DNA of 64,000 nucleotides from Trachythela sp. YZ-2020 (lineage: Eukaryota > Cnidaria > Anthozoa > Malacalcyonacea > Clavulariidae): positions 7,840,001 to 7,904,000 of the forward strand of contig JADLSH010000395.1 of assembly GCA_016169945.1 (NCBI GenBank), written 5' to 3'. Position 1 is the first letter of the stretch, and the number at the start of each line of letters is the position of its first letter. Position numbers and translations under genes: made by a program. Under the pieces are notes generated by a model. That model saw only the letters and a list, made by a program, of their open reading frames with translations. It had not been told where the DNA came from and ran no database searches. Below are positions 21,246 to 28,911 of this stretch, one piece after another.

Positions 21246-21903
21246 TTGTATGCTTCGTACTATTATAGTTATCCACTAGTTGCTGTAACACATCAATCCA
21301 TTTGTAGGTGCCGCTAGTGTAGAAGTACTTCCACATAGCGGTCTTAAGTGTTCTGTTAAATCTTTCAACAATAGCAGCCTTCTTATCGGATAAAGTAGAG
21401 AAATACCTCACACCGCGCTTCTCTAACAATGACTTCACACCAACATTATAGAATTCCTTACCATCATCAAACTGAGCTAACTTAGGGTACCGGTCACCGA
21501 AGTGATCCTTAAACTCAGATAATACCTTATCCACTGCTTTAGTCATGTTACTAGTGTCCTTTCTGTAAACTGGAACAGCAAAGGCATATCTGCTAAGAAT
21601 CTCTACGACTGTTAATATCCAGTAATATCCTTTGTTCTTGCCCTTGTATTTACCCATATCAACAAGATCCATCTGTATTTGCTCGCCAAGGTAGTCAGCG
21701 CGTGTTTGTCTAAACTTATGTCTTCTAACAACTGGTTTATATCTTGTGTATGTGTCTTGCGACTTTAACCACTCTTTTACTTGTTTCCTACTTACTTGTA
21801 AACCATCCTCCAACGCTCTCTGATACAATCTTTCAACACCGGAATATCCTGTTTTAGGATTATAATAAAGGTCCCTCAATCCCTGCTCCAACTCTAGTTC
21901 CAT
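21238..21903 (-). pseudogene. Polinton retroviral-type integrase, catalytic part, C-terminally truncated
   Basis: 221 codons. The RNase-H-fold triad is visible: Asp in QIQMDLVDMGKYK (about residue 79), Asp in LAQFDDGKEFYN (about 145) and Glu in KAAIVERFNRTLKTAMWKYF (about 180). The N-terminal finger region (GYSGVERLYQRA, VKEWLKSQDTYTRY) is typical of Polinton integrases. It stops at YNSTKHTSI, just where intact proteins continue toward a linker and chromodomain, which lies in another frame at 21,120-21,245. The start overlaps the end of the upstream capsid-like gene by 10 nt. The core may still fold, but normal function is doubtful. Confidence 0.85.
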
Positions 21904-22562
21904 AAGTATAGTTCTAGTAAGATATTTCCTATATCAACAGGATTATCGTTCTGATCAGTGACATTGAATACTAATTGATTAATAACACCATTCCCTACAC
22001 TAACCTTAGACTCGATGTCAACAAATGTCTGGACACTACCAAATAGACTTTTATCAGTGGTCACCGGTAAGCTACAGATTCTTCTACTTTTCCTACCTGA
22101 TTCATCTATATTACATGCCGGATCCGCAATGTTACAACTAATCTTAATGTATTCCAATCCGTTGTTAATATTAACAGGATTATCACTGACGGTGGTTGTA
22201 CCTCCTTTGAAGCTTCTGTTATCACTACTATAACCCAGTAACGCAGCCAACCTTTCTGTTAGATTCACAACAATACCGGGGTGTGTCGTTATTCTACACT
22301 CTCCTGTCTGCTCAATAGCCTCCAATGTTGCAGGTTCACCCTTAAATAACGACTGTAAGCTCTTAAAGTTGTGATACCCAGCAGTCATTACTATAACCTT
22401 TCCATCAATAGACATTGCTGTGAAGGCAGAGGGGGAGTTTTTAAAACGCCAAAATATGGTCGCCTTCTTCACGAAGAGACTGACCGCTGACGGAGTGACA
22501 ATTGATTCCTGAAGGTTTACAGTAGTTGTATCTCCTTGCAGTAGTACTGTTATTTTCAACAT
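21894..22562 (-). CDS. Putative minor capsid (penton-like) protein, paralogue 1
   Basis: 222 aa, no membrane segment. It shares layout and sequence with the broken neighbour at 22,567-23,316: an N-terminal MLKITVLLQ strand, KKATIFWRFKNSP, LAALLGYSS in the middle, YIKISCNIAD, and the end FNVTDQNDNPVDIGNILLEL. Paired beta-rich proteins next to capsid genes are most simply minor virion components. The single jelly-roll penton assignment is inference from Polinton gene content. Only 4 nt separate it from the upstream stop. Confidence 0.5.
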   Translation of the reverse strand: MLKITVLLQGDTTTVNLQESIVTPSAVSLFVKKATIFWRFKNSPSAFTAMSIDGKVIVMTAGYHNFKSLQSLFKGEPATLEAIEQTGECRITTHPGIVVNLTERLAALLGYSSDNRSFKGGTTTVSDNPVNINNGLEYIKISCNIADPACNIDESGRKSRRICSLPVTTDKSLFGSVQTFVDIESKVSVGNGVINQLVFNVTDQNDNPVDIGNILLELYLWN

Positions 22563-22566
22563 ACAT

Positions 22567-23316
22567 TTAGATGAGATAGGCTTCTATTATTATCCTACCT
22601 ATATCCCTGGGTTGATCATCCTGATCTGTTACCACAACATGGAAGCTGCTGATTTCATTACCGGTATTAACTTTAACCTTGGACTCAATATCATTGAACT
22701 CCTGTATTTGGCCAAAGACATTACCGTCCTTAGGAATTGGTAGATGCAACACAGTCGAGCACTCAATAGCAGTCCCGCTCAACTTCTTAGTTTTTGCGGT
22801 GTACGTTTTATTATCCAATGTGTCAAATACAACTGGTCTGCTCAGATTGGAGATGTTATTAGCCTCATCTATTAATCGACTGGGGAAGTTGATTTTCAGG
22901 TATTTCAATCCGCGATTCATATTAAGTTTAAGGTGTGCTGTTCGGGTTGTATTGACATTCCATATTGTATTACCAGGTGTAAAGCCTAGAAGTTCAGCCA
23001 ATTCAGGGTATAACTTCAATGTCTTGCTCTTGGTCGTGATTATACAGAAGCCACTCCCACTTTAGTACTTCACCTTAATGTCTGGATCATATGCATGAAT
23101 TGCCTTAACTATGTCAGAGAAGGTGGCGTGACTAGCCTTAGTAGTAAATGTTTTACTACCCACGTCAAACAGGTCTGTATTTTCAGGGAAATTCCAAAAC
23201 TCCCAAAGTATTACAACCCTTTTTATTAGTAAATACTCATATCTGTCTAAGGATATTGGAACCCTTGGTGTGATAACAGCCTCGGGAGTTTGCACTACCA
23301 ACGTCATTTTTCTCAT
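22567..23316 (-). pseudogene. Putative minor capsid protein, paralogue 2, frameshifted
   Basis: The N-terminal part (23,062-23,316) starts MRKMTLVVQTPEA and includes RVVILWEFWNFPEN, aligning with the start of paralogue 1. It stops at a TAA at 23,062-23,064. The rest (to 22,567) resumes in another frame at about 23,058 with SGSGFCIITTKSKTLKL and runs through LAELLGFTPGNT to VTDQDDQPRDIGRIIIEAYL. A small indel therefore splits one ancestral gene. This is the first gene of the leftward block, starting 10 bp from the rightward block. Confidence 0.7.
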
Positions 23317-23326
23317 TACACTAGGT
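23317..23326. promoter_or_regulatory. Ten-base divergence point of the two Polinton transcription units
   Basis: The minus-strand ATG ends at 23,316 and the plus-strand ATG begins at 23,327. Every gene left of this point is on the minus strand and every gene right of it on the plus strand. Core promoters for both units must therefore overlap coding DNA or lie in leaders not visible here. Confidence 0.5.
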
Positions 23327-24796
23327 ATGGTGGATTATTCTCAATGGATAATTAATGCTAAACGCAAGATCGAGCTTGATTTTAAAACTAAGTATCCTTA
23401 TGCTGACACAAGTAGGTTTCACTTTGAGACATGGGCCGCCACTGATGGGTCAGGTGATAGAGGTACTAATGTTTATTTTATAACGAAGGATTGGATACTG
23501 ATTGATATTAAAAAGAAGGAATTTACGGGTAACAAAGAGTACCAAAAGTATCTAACAATAAATAAGTACTATCACTGGCCTAAGTTGTGGCTACCCTCAG
23601 GCGGAGATATACCCTTGACCGGCGCCGGGGGTATCAATGATATGAGTGTTGGTGCTGTACTAAGTAACTTTGATGTATACGTTAACGATAGTGATAGATT
23701 TCAGAGTGACCTTAGTAAAATTGAGATTGCGGCGCCCAAGAAACTAATGTTGGAGAGATTCGATATTAATACCGTCATTACCGAACCATATTACACCAGT
23801 ATTTGTGCTATGTACGTAGCAACACATCTCTCAGGGATATCCATGGAGCATCTAAAGGTGGGCACGGTAGTTGAAAGTCTTATTAGGTATCATATTTATT
23901 TTTGGATTAAAAGATTCCTAACAGCTCCAGACGGTCTTAAAAGATACTCCAATCAATTGCAAGCGATTGACTGGAGTAAGGTGCTTCCTATTGTCACAAA
24001 GTGGTCTGGTAGAAAGTTCTACCAAGGGGTTCCTACAATTGGCACATTTAAGAAAGATCGTGGGTGGAATAAAGTTAAAGATGTTACATACGCCAGAAAT
24101 AGCCGAGGACAGATAGTTGGAATATACTACAAGGAAAAGGTGGGTGAGTCGGTGAGAAACGCATCTGCAGACTATAAGTCATTTATACCAAAAACTGGAA
24201 GTACTGGACTAACAACACTTGGACAGAAGCTCCTACAGGAAAGCATAGAAAGCTACGTATATGCAGTCCTTGGATCTCAGGCAAGAACTAGGTGGCCGAT
24301 AGTTAACAATGGGGCAAAGAGTTCGCAAACACAAGATGTATTCCGTAAAATTGTTGAGGATACTGTAGTACAAAGCGATACAACCGTTACTATTGAAAAC
24401 ATGAGGAAAGCAATAGCAGCTACGAATGTGGTGCTTAACACTGCCATTAGCCCAGGCATTATTCTAGTTCCAGGAAATATGATTATTTTACAGAAGCCAA
24501 TTGCTGGCTATAATAACATTCTAACTATTGCGGTGGAGAAGACTATGACCTTCGGAAAGAACGCTAATGTGAACCACCTCCGGAAGTCCCAGGCCACCCC
24601 GAGGCCCTATGGACCCCCGGAAGTCCCGGGGGTGGACCACCCTAAGGACCTTCAGGACCCCCGGAAGTCCCGGGACACTACAGCGGAGCAGCCCACGGTG
24701 GTGGACCACTCCCGGGAGGAGGAAACTCCGGGGGTGGTGGAGCTATTAGTTATATCAGCTTTGTCGGTTATAACATTGTCGAGACTACTACTATAA
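23327..24796 (+). CDS. Orphan 489-aa protein of the Polinton, unknown function
   Basis: The start is taken at MVDYSQWIINAK, 10 bp from the divergent gene; an upstream in-frame ATG at 23,270 would overlap that gene heavily. The first 410 residues look globular (YHWPKLWLPSGGDIP, GTFKKDRGWNKVKDV, WIKRFLTAPDGLK). The last 80 are rich in proline and charged residues encoded by repeated CCCGGAAGTCCCGGG motifs, then a final hydrophobic segment (ELLVISALSVITLSRLLL). Its TAA overlaps the next ATG as TAATG. I do not recognise the family. A virion protein anchored by its tail is one possibility. Confidence 0.6.
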   Translation: MVDYSQWIINAKRKIELDFKTKYPYADTSRFHFETWAATDGSGDRGTNVYFITKDWILIDIKKKEFTGNKEYQKYLTINKYYHWPKLWLPSGGDIPLTGAGGINDMSVGAVLSNFDVYVNDSDRFQSDLSKIEIAAPKKLMLERFDINTVITEPYYTSICAMYVATHLSGISMEHLKVGTVVESLIRYHIYFWIKRFLTAPDGLKRYSNQLQAIDWSKVLPIVTKWSGRKFYQGVPTIGTFKKDRGWNKVKDVTYARNSRGQIVGIYYKEKVGESVRNASADYKSFIPKTGSTGLTTLGQKLLQESIESYVYAVLGSQARTRWPIVNNGAKSSQTQDVFRKIVEDTVVQSDTTVTIENMRKAIAATNVVLNTAISPGIILVPGNMIILQKPIAGYNNILTIAVEKTMTFGKNANVNHLRKSQATPRPYGPPEVPGVDHPKDLQDPRKSRDTTAEQPTVVDHSREEETPGVVELLVISALSVITLSRLLL

Positions 24797-25242
24797 TGAC
24801 ATTGTACTATGGTTATGATGGCGGCACTCCCGGGGGTGAAGTTGATAAGGTAATACCGAAGGGAATCATAGAAATGTGGAGTGGTACAACTATACCTTCA
24901 TTATGGAGTCTGTGTGATGGGACCAATGGTACACCTAATTTAACGGACAGATTTATTATATCAAAGGGTCTCGCTGATATGGGCCAAACTGGTGGCAGCA
25001 AGGAAAAGACTCTGAGTGTGGCGAATATGCCCGCTCATTTCCATAAAATAGGCGGATTCTCAAACTTACCGAGTTTAACTCCCACAGCTGATATAGCAAC
25101 AAAGGGGGCTCATAGTGAGTTTAACACAGGAACAAGTGAGGGTAATGAAAAGCGAATCACAACAGACACAATTGGTCAGGGGCAACCAATTGATATTACC
25201 CCACCATATTACGCACTAGCCTTTATCATGAGAACTGGATGA
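24796..25242 (+). CDS. Phage tail-collar-like (fibre) protein
   Basis: 148 aa. Residues about 20-58 read IPKGIIEMWSGTTIPSLWSL, CDGTNGTPNLTDRFIISKG, the pattern of the tail-collar domain of bacteriophage fibres (I-P-x-G-x-I-x-x-W, W-x-x-C-D-G, T-P-N-L-x-x-R-F). The end (PPYYALAFIMRTG) also fits the family. In phages such proteins bind receptors. Here it sits among small virion-like genes, so a host-attachment spike is a reasonable inference. Translation may be coupled to the upstream gene through the TAATG overlap. Confidence 0.75.
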   Translation: MTLYYGYDGGTPGGEVDKVIPKGIIEMWSGTTIPSLWSLCDGTNGTPNLTDRFIISKGLADMGQTGGSKEKTLSVANMPAHFHKIGGFSNLPSLTPTADIATKGAHSEFNTGTSEGNEKRITTDTIGQGQPIDITPPYYALAFIMRTG

Positions 25243-25264
25243 AACTACTCCCGGACTATATATT

Positions 25265-25591
25265 ATGAATGAGCAAGTGACTAAAAAAGAGAAGGATCCA
25301 AAACGTGTTGAGGCTGGTAAAAGGTTAGCTGAGTTCTCTAGGCAGGCACGTGAGAGGAAGAAAAAATTACTAGAGGACGCCGCCGCTGTGTGTGCCGGTG
25401 GTGGTGGCACATCTTGGTTTAACACTCCCGGGGGTGAAGCAATATATATAGGTATAATTGGGATATTGATTGCCTTAGTAAGCTTGTATTACACTAAACA
25501 AGCTGCAGCGAATCCGGGAGGACCGGAAAGACCGGAGCCGAAAAGACCAGAACCGGAAATGCCTGAGCCGGTAAGACTAGACAAACTTTAA
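25265..25591 (+). CDS. Small basic single-pass membrane protein
   Basis: 108 aa: a basic, Lys/Arg-rich N-terminus (KEKDPKRVEAGKRLAEFSRQ), a Gly-rich patch partly encoded by the CCCGGGGG motif, a hydrophobic segment at about residues 60-78 (YIGIIGILIALVSLYY), and a proline-rich repeat PERPEPKRPEPEMPEP. I recognise the layout from other cnidarian Polintons but not the function. The gene precedes the pogo insertion by 14 bp. Confidence 0.6.
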   Translation: MNEQVTKKEKDPKRVEAGKRLAEFSRQARERKKKLLEDAAAVCAGGGGTSWFNTPGGEAIYIGIIGILIALVSLYYTKQAAANPGGPERPEPKRPEPEMPEPVRLDKL

Positions 25592-25607
25592 ATATAATAC
25601 AACAGTA

Positions 25608-27382
25608 CCGTATTTCCCGGAGTATAAGTCGATTTTCTACGCCCCAAAATTGACGTTCAAAAATAGACCTCGACTTATTGGCCGGATATCAAAATTATGC
25701 GTAAAAATTAGACCGGATATACTGGTCATTCTATATGTCAGCAAATGGGCCAATCAGCATCTACGGTAGCTGTTAATAAATTAGAACACGTCATCGCCGC
25801 ATTTTATTGAGTTATTCACTACGGTATTTCTTTCTGCGTAAACACATGCAAATATGCCTCCCAAACGAAGAAATTACGAAGCTCGATTCAAGCTTAAAGT
25901 TGTCGATTTTGCCGAAAAATCAAACAACTCTGCTGCTGGGCGGCAGTTTGGAGTTAGCGAAGCTTGTCCGAGATTGGCGGAAACAGCAAGCTAAAATAAA
26001 GCAGCTGCCTAAGACAAAATGTGCCGATCGTGGTTCAAGTGTCACTGGTCTGAACTTGAAGAGCAGCTCGTAGATGGATAGACAACAATCGACTTTCTGG
26101 TTACGTTGTAACCAGAAATCAAATCATGTTACAAGCCAGATCGTTGGCGAAGAAAAGCAAGATCGTTGGCTTCACGGGCAGAAGTTGGTGTAGCCGCTTT
26201 ATGAAACGGAACAATCTCGTTCTTAGACAGAAAACAAAAATATCGCAGAAACTTCCGCAGATCTCGAAGATAAAATAACGGATTTCCAGTCATTCGTAAT
26301 CAATCTTCGCAAAGAACATAACTACGAGCTCAAGAATATTGGAAATATGGACGAGACGCCAACGTGGTTTGACATGCCATCATCCAAAACTGTAAACAAA
26401 GCCGGCGCTAAAACTGTTTACGTGAGAACAAGCGGACATGAAAGGTGAGATTCACCACAGTGCTTGCATGCATGGCCGATGGCACTAAACTTAAACCTAT
26501 GGTTATTTTCAAAAGGAAAACGATGCCTGAGATAAATTTCCTCGTGGAATTGTAATCCATGTTCACGCCAAGGGATGGATGGACGGCGGGATGAAAATCT
26601 GGAGCGACAAAGTTTGGCGAACAAGACCTGGTGGCCTATCCAAGACGAGAAGCTTGCTAGTTTTTGATGCATTCAGCGCCATTTGACAGACGGGTGAAGC
26701 GCCATATCAAAGCAGAAAATACTGACTTGTCAGTTATTCCTGGAGGTCTAACAAGTGTGGTGCAACCGCTGAGATGTTTGCCTCAACAAGCCCTTCAAAG
26801 ACCGACTGGTGAGAAATGGTGTGAATGGATGGCGAGAGAAGACCAAGATTTCACGTCGACGGGAAATTTGAAACGTCGCTTTGCCAACTGTTTGCCAGTG
26901 GGTGTTAGATGCGTGGGAAGGAATCAAGCATGAGAGCGTGGTATATTCCTTCAAGAAATGCTCCATTTCAAACCGCATGGATGGCACAGAAGATGACATG
27001 CTGTGGGACTCTGATGAGGATGATGCCAGTAGTTCTGACGAGGAAGAAATGCGTGACAGCGATGTTCGTGAGGAAGAAGCTGACCGCCAATTCGACGATC
27101 GTATTACTGCAGAAGAATTCAACAAACTTTTCGGTGATTCTGATAATAGTGACAGTGACTTTGAAGGATTTTAGTGTTATCATATATTTAATTGTAAATA
27201 ATCATAATATAAATAATCATAATATTAAATTTTCTTAAATACCATGCTGTGTCTGATACCGGTAACTGTTCTATTTGAGGGAGTCGACTTATATACAGGA
27301 TATCGTAAAAATCAAGATTTTTGGGTCTAAAAATAGGGGGTCGACTTATATGCCTGGTCGACTTATACTCCGGGAAATACGG
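25608..27382 (+). mobile_element. pogo/Tigger-type DNA transposon nested in the Polinton
   Basis: Inverted ends CCGTATTTCCCGGAGTATAA (from 25,608) and its reverse complement (to 27,382) are flanked by TA at 25,606-25,607 and 27,383-27,384, the target used by the Tc1/mariner-pogo superfamily. The subterminal AAGTCGA blocks are also inverted. The 1.8-kb interior encodes a broken transposase. It landed between two small Polinton genes without removing coding sequence; the right TA supplies the A of the next ATG. Confidence 0.9.
25854..27174 (+). pseudogene. pogo/Tigger transposase, multiply frameshifted
   Basis: The N-terminus from ATG 25,854 reads MPPKRRNYEARFKLKVVDFA and GRQFGVSEACPR, the Brinker/CENP-B-like helix-turn-helix of Tigger elements. 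The first catalytic Asp is in MDETPTWFDMPSS (about 26,347). GRP- and KRKTMPEINFP-like strands follow, and the second Asp is in LLVFDAFSAH (about 26,655). The third catalytic position, after VVQPL near 26,770, is destroyed by a frame change. The tail is acidic (DDMLWDSDEDDASSSDEEE). At least four frame breaks make this inactive. Confidence 0.85.
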
Positions 27383-27383
27383 T

Positions 27384-27608
27384 ATGTCTGAGGAAAAAGA
27401 TTTAATGAACCGGGTGTATAATTCAATTATGATAACATTTGGTGCAGTGGGTTTGAGTATGATTAGTAAGAAGATACTAAAGGAACCATTGTCAACTCCA
27501 GAGTCACTAATGGGAACCGCGAAGTTGGCAGTGGCTGTGTCTGGTAGCGCTTTGGCAGTTAAGTATTTACAGGATAAAAAGTATCTACCATCAGACCCTT
27601 TTAAGTAA
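27384..27608 (+). CDS. Small hydrophobic protein
   Basis: 74 aa from MSEEKDL; a longer upstream frame lies in the pogo element and is spurious. Two hydrophobic segments are visible, at about residues 14-30 (SIMITFGAVGLSMISKK) and 44-60. It ends KYLPSDPF. It belongs to the run of small membrane-type genes between the fibre-like gene and the nuclease gene. Function unknown; a virion membrane component is possible. Confidence 0.55.
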   Translation: MSEEKDLMNRVYNSIMITFGAVGLSMISKKILKEPLSTPESLMGTAKLAVAVSGSALAVKYLQDKKYLPSDPFK

Positions 27609-27627
27609 TACCTCCGGGAGTGGTATA

Positions 27628-28032
27628 ATGCAATCAGTGGTACAAACAACATTTGCAGCGATATCGTTTGCTGGTGCTGGTTATTTGTTTAAGTTTATTG
27701 ATAAGAATGGGTATGAATCCGAGATGAGGAGACATAATAAAGCACTAGAGGACCTTGTCGCAGCTAAGGAGAAGTTCTATGAACAGGAAGTACTGAGACG
27801 TAATAAAATACAAGAACTAAGGGATAAAATAAAGGATGCGAATGATGACATTGCACTTACTAATGACTCTTTAATATTATTGAATAAAATTCAGGCACAA
27901 AGTAAGCCGTTGCGCTCACCAAAGTTGAGTGACTACTACCATCCTAGTGATGAGATGAGTGAGTATCAGCTATTGGCCACTGCTGGGGTTGGTATAGGCA
28001 CTGGGTATGCTATTTACCGGTATTTATTATAG
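27628..28032 (+). CDS. Coiled-coil protein with hydrophobic ends
   Basis: 134 aa. A hydrophobic N-terminus (residues 3-22, VVQTTFAAISFAGAGYLF), a charged coiled coil at about 30-90 (NKALEDLVAAKEKFYEQEVL, NKIQELRDKIKDANDDI) and a hydrophobic C-terminus (LLATAGVGIGTGYAIYRYLL). The leader holds CCTCCGGGAGTGGTATA directly before ATG. Unknown function; the shape suggests a structural virion or membrane protein. Confidence 0.55.
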   Translation: MQSVVQTTFAAISFAGAGYLFKFIDKNGYESEMRRHNKALEDLVAAKEKFYEQEVLRRNKIQELRDKIKDANDDIALTNDSLILLNKIQAQSKPLRSPKLSDYYHPSDEMSEYQLLATAGVGIGTGYAIYRYLL

Positions 28033-28047
28033 TGTGTGGTAGTATAT

Positions 28048-28881
28048 ATGACACTACTAGCAGTAAGGGAGTTTACACACAAAACATTAGGCGTAACATT
28101 AAATCCGGTGATGAAAGGTGAACAGGTTTTATTTAAGGGGTGTGAGGTGGCAAGGGCATTAGGGTATAAGGATACGGATGGTGCTATAAGAAGGCATGTT
28201 CCGGAAGAGTTTAAATGTTTAATTAATACCCCGTCGAAACAGCGGGGTAATCCGGCGATATTGTATATAATGGAACCAGGAGTGTACTCACTTATATTCC
28301 GATCTAAGCTGGAGACTGCTAAACAATTCCAACGTTGGGTGTTCACTGAGGTTCTTCCTAGTATTAGAAAGTATGGAGAGTATAAATTGTTTAATGATCC
28401 TAAGACATTTACATTTAGAATAGTTGATGAGATTGACTTACATGCTAAGGTGGTCTCTTATATAAGACGGTTCCACAGTAATGCGTTAATTATAGCTGGT
28501 CTTGGTGAACTTCAGGACACATCATCCAAAAGAATTAAGTCGTATATTAAAGGTTACCAAAAGGGGCAACCTGATTTAATAATTGGGAATTTACATAAGT
28601 ATTATAGTGGATTGTGTATAGAGTTAAAAACACCTAAGTGCGGGGCCAATGCTGAGTCAAAGTTATCTATCAGTCAAAAGGAGCTACTTAAAAGCTATGA
28701 GATGAATGGGTATAAGTGTATTGTTAGTAGTGATTATGATTATATAATCACTGAGATCTGTGATTATATGAAATTGGTTAGGATTATGTGTAAGAAATGT
28801 GGTAGGGGGTTTAAGAGTGAGAAAACACTAATGTCACACTATAATGGATTCCACTCCCGGGACTCTCGGAGGTGCGTTTAA
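28048..28881 (+). CDS. Bro-N / PD-(D/E)XK nuclease / C2H2 finger fusion protein
   Basis: 277 aa from MTLLAV; the ATG at 28,036 is an alternative. Residues about 20-110 match the Bro-N DNA-binding domain of large DNA viruses and phages (FKGCEVARALGYKDTDGAIR, EPGVYSLIFRSKLETAKQFQ, WVFTEVLPSIRKYG). Residues about 170-225 have a VRR-NUC-like nuclease core: GQPDLI, then IELKTP after 18 residues, then SISQKELLKSYEMNGY. A C2H2 finger follows at about 248-270 (CKKCGRGF to HYNGFH). The gene lies just before PolB and is preceded by GGTAGTATAT. A role in replication, resolution or regulation is likely but unproven. Confidence 0.75.
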   Translation: MTLLAVREFTHKTLGVTLNPVMKGEQVLFKGCEVARALGYKDTDGAIRRHVPEEFKCLINTPSKQRGNPAILYIMEPGVYSLIFRSKLETAKQFQRWVFTEVLPSIRKYGEYKLFNDPKTFTFRIVDEIDLHAKVVSYIRRFHSNALIIAGLGELQDTSSKRIKSYIKGYQKGQPDLIIGNLHKYYSGLCIELKTPKCGANAESKLSISQKELLKSYEMNGYKCIVSSDYDYIITEICDYMKLVRIMCKKCGRGFKSEKTLMSHYNGFHSRDSRRCV

Positions 28882-28911
28882 ACACTTAAGGATAAAGTGT
28901 GCACTAGTAGT

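Noticed and set aside
23270..23326. Longer N-terminus for the 489-aa Polinton protein
   Set aside because: It would be read from the coding region of the divergent capsid-like gene and adds no recognisable sequence.
28036..28047. Upstream ATG for the Bro-N gene
   Set aside because: The ATG at 28,048 directly follows the shared GTAGTATAT leader and gives a start typical of the domain; the upstream one is kept only as an alternative.
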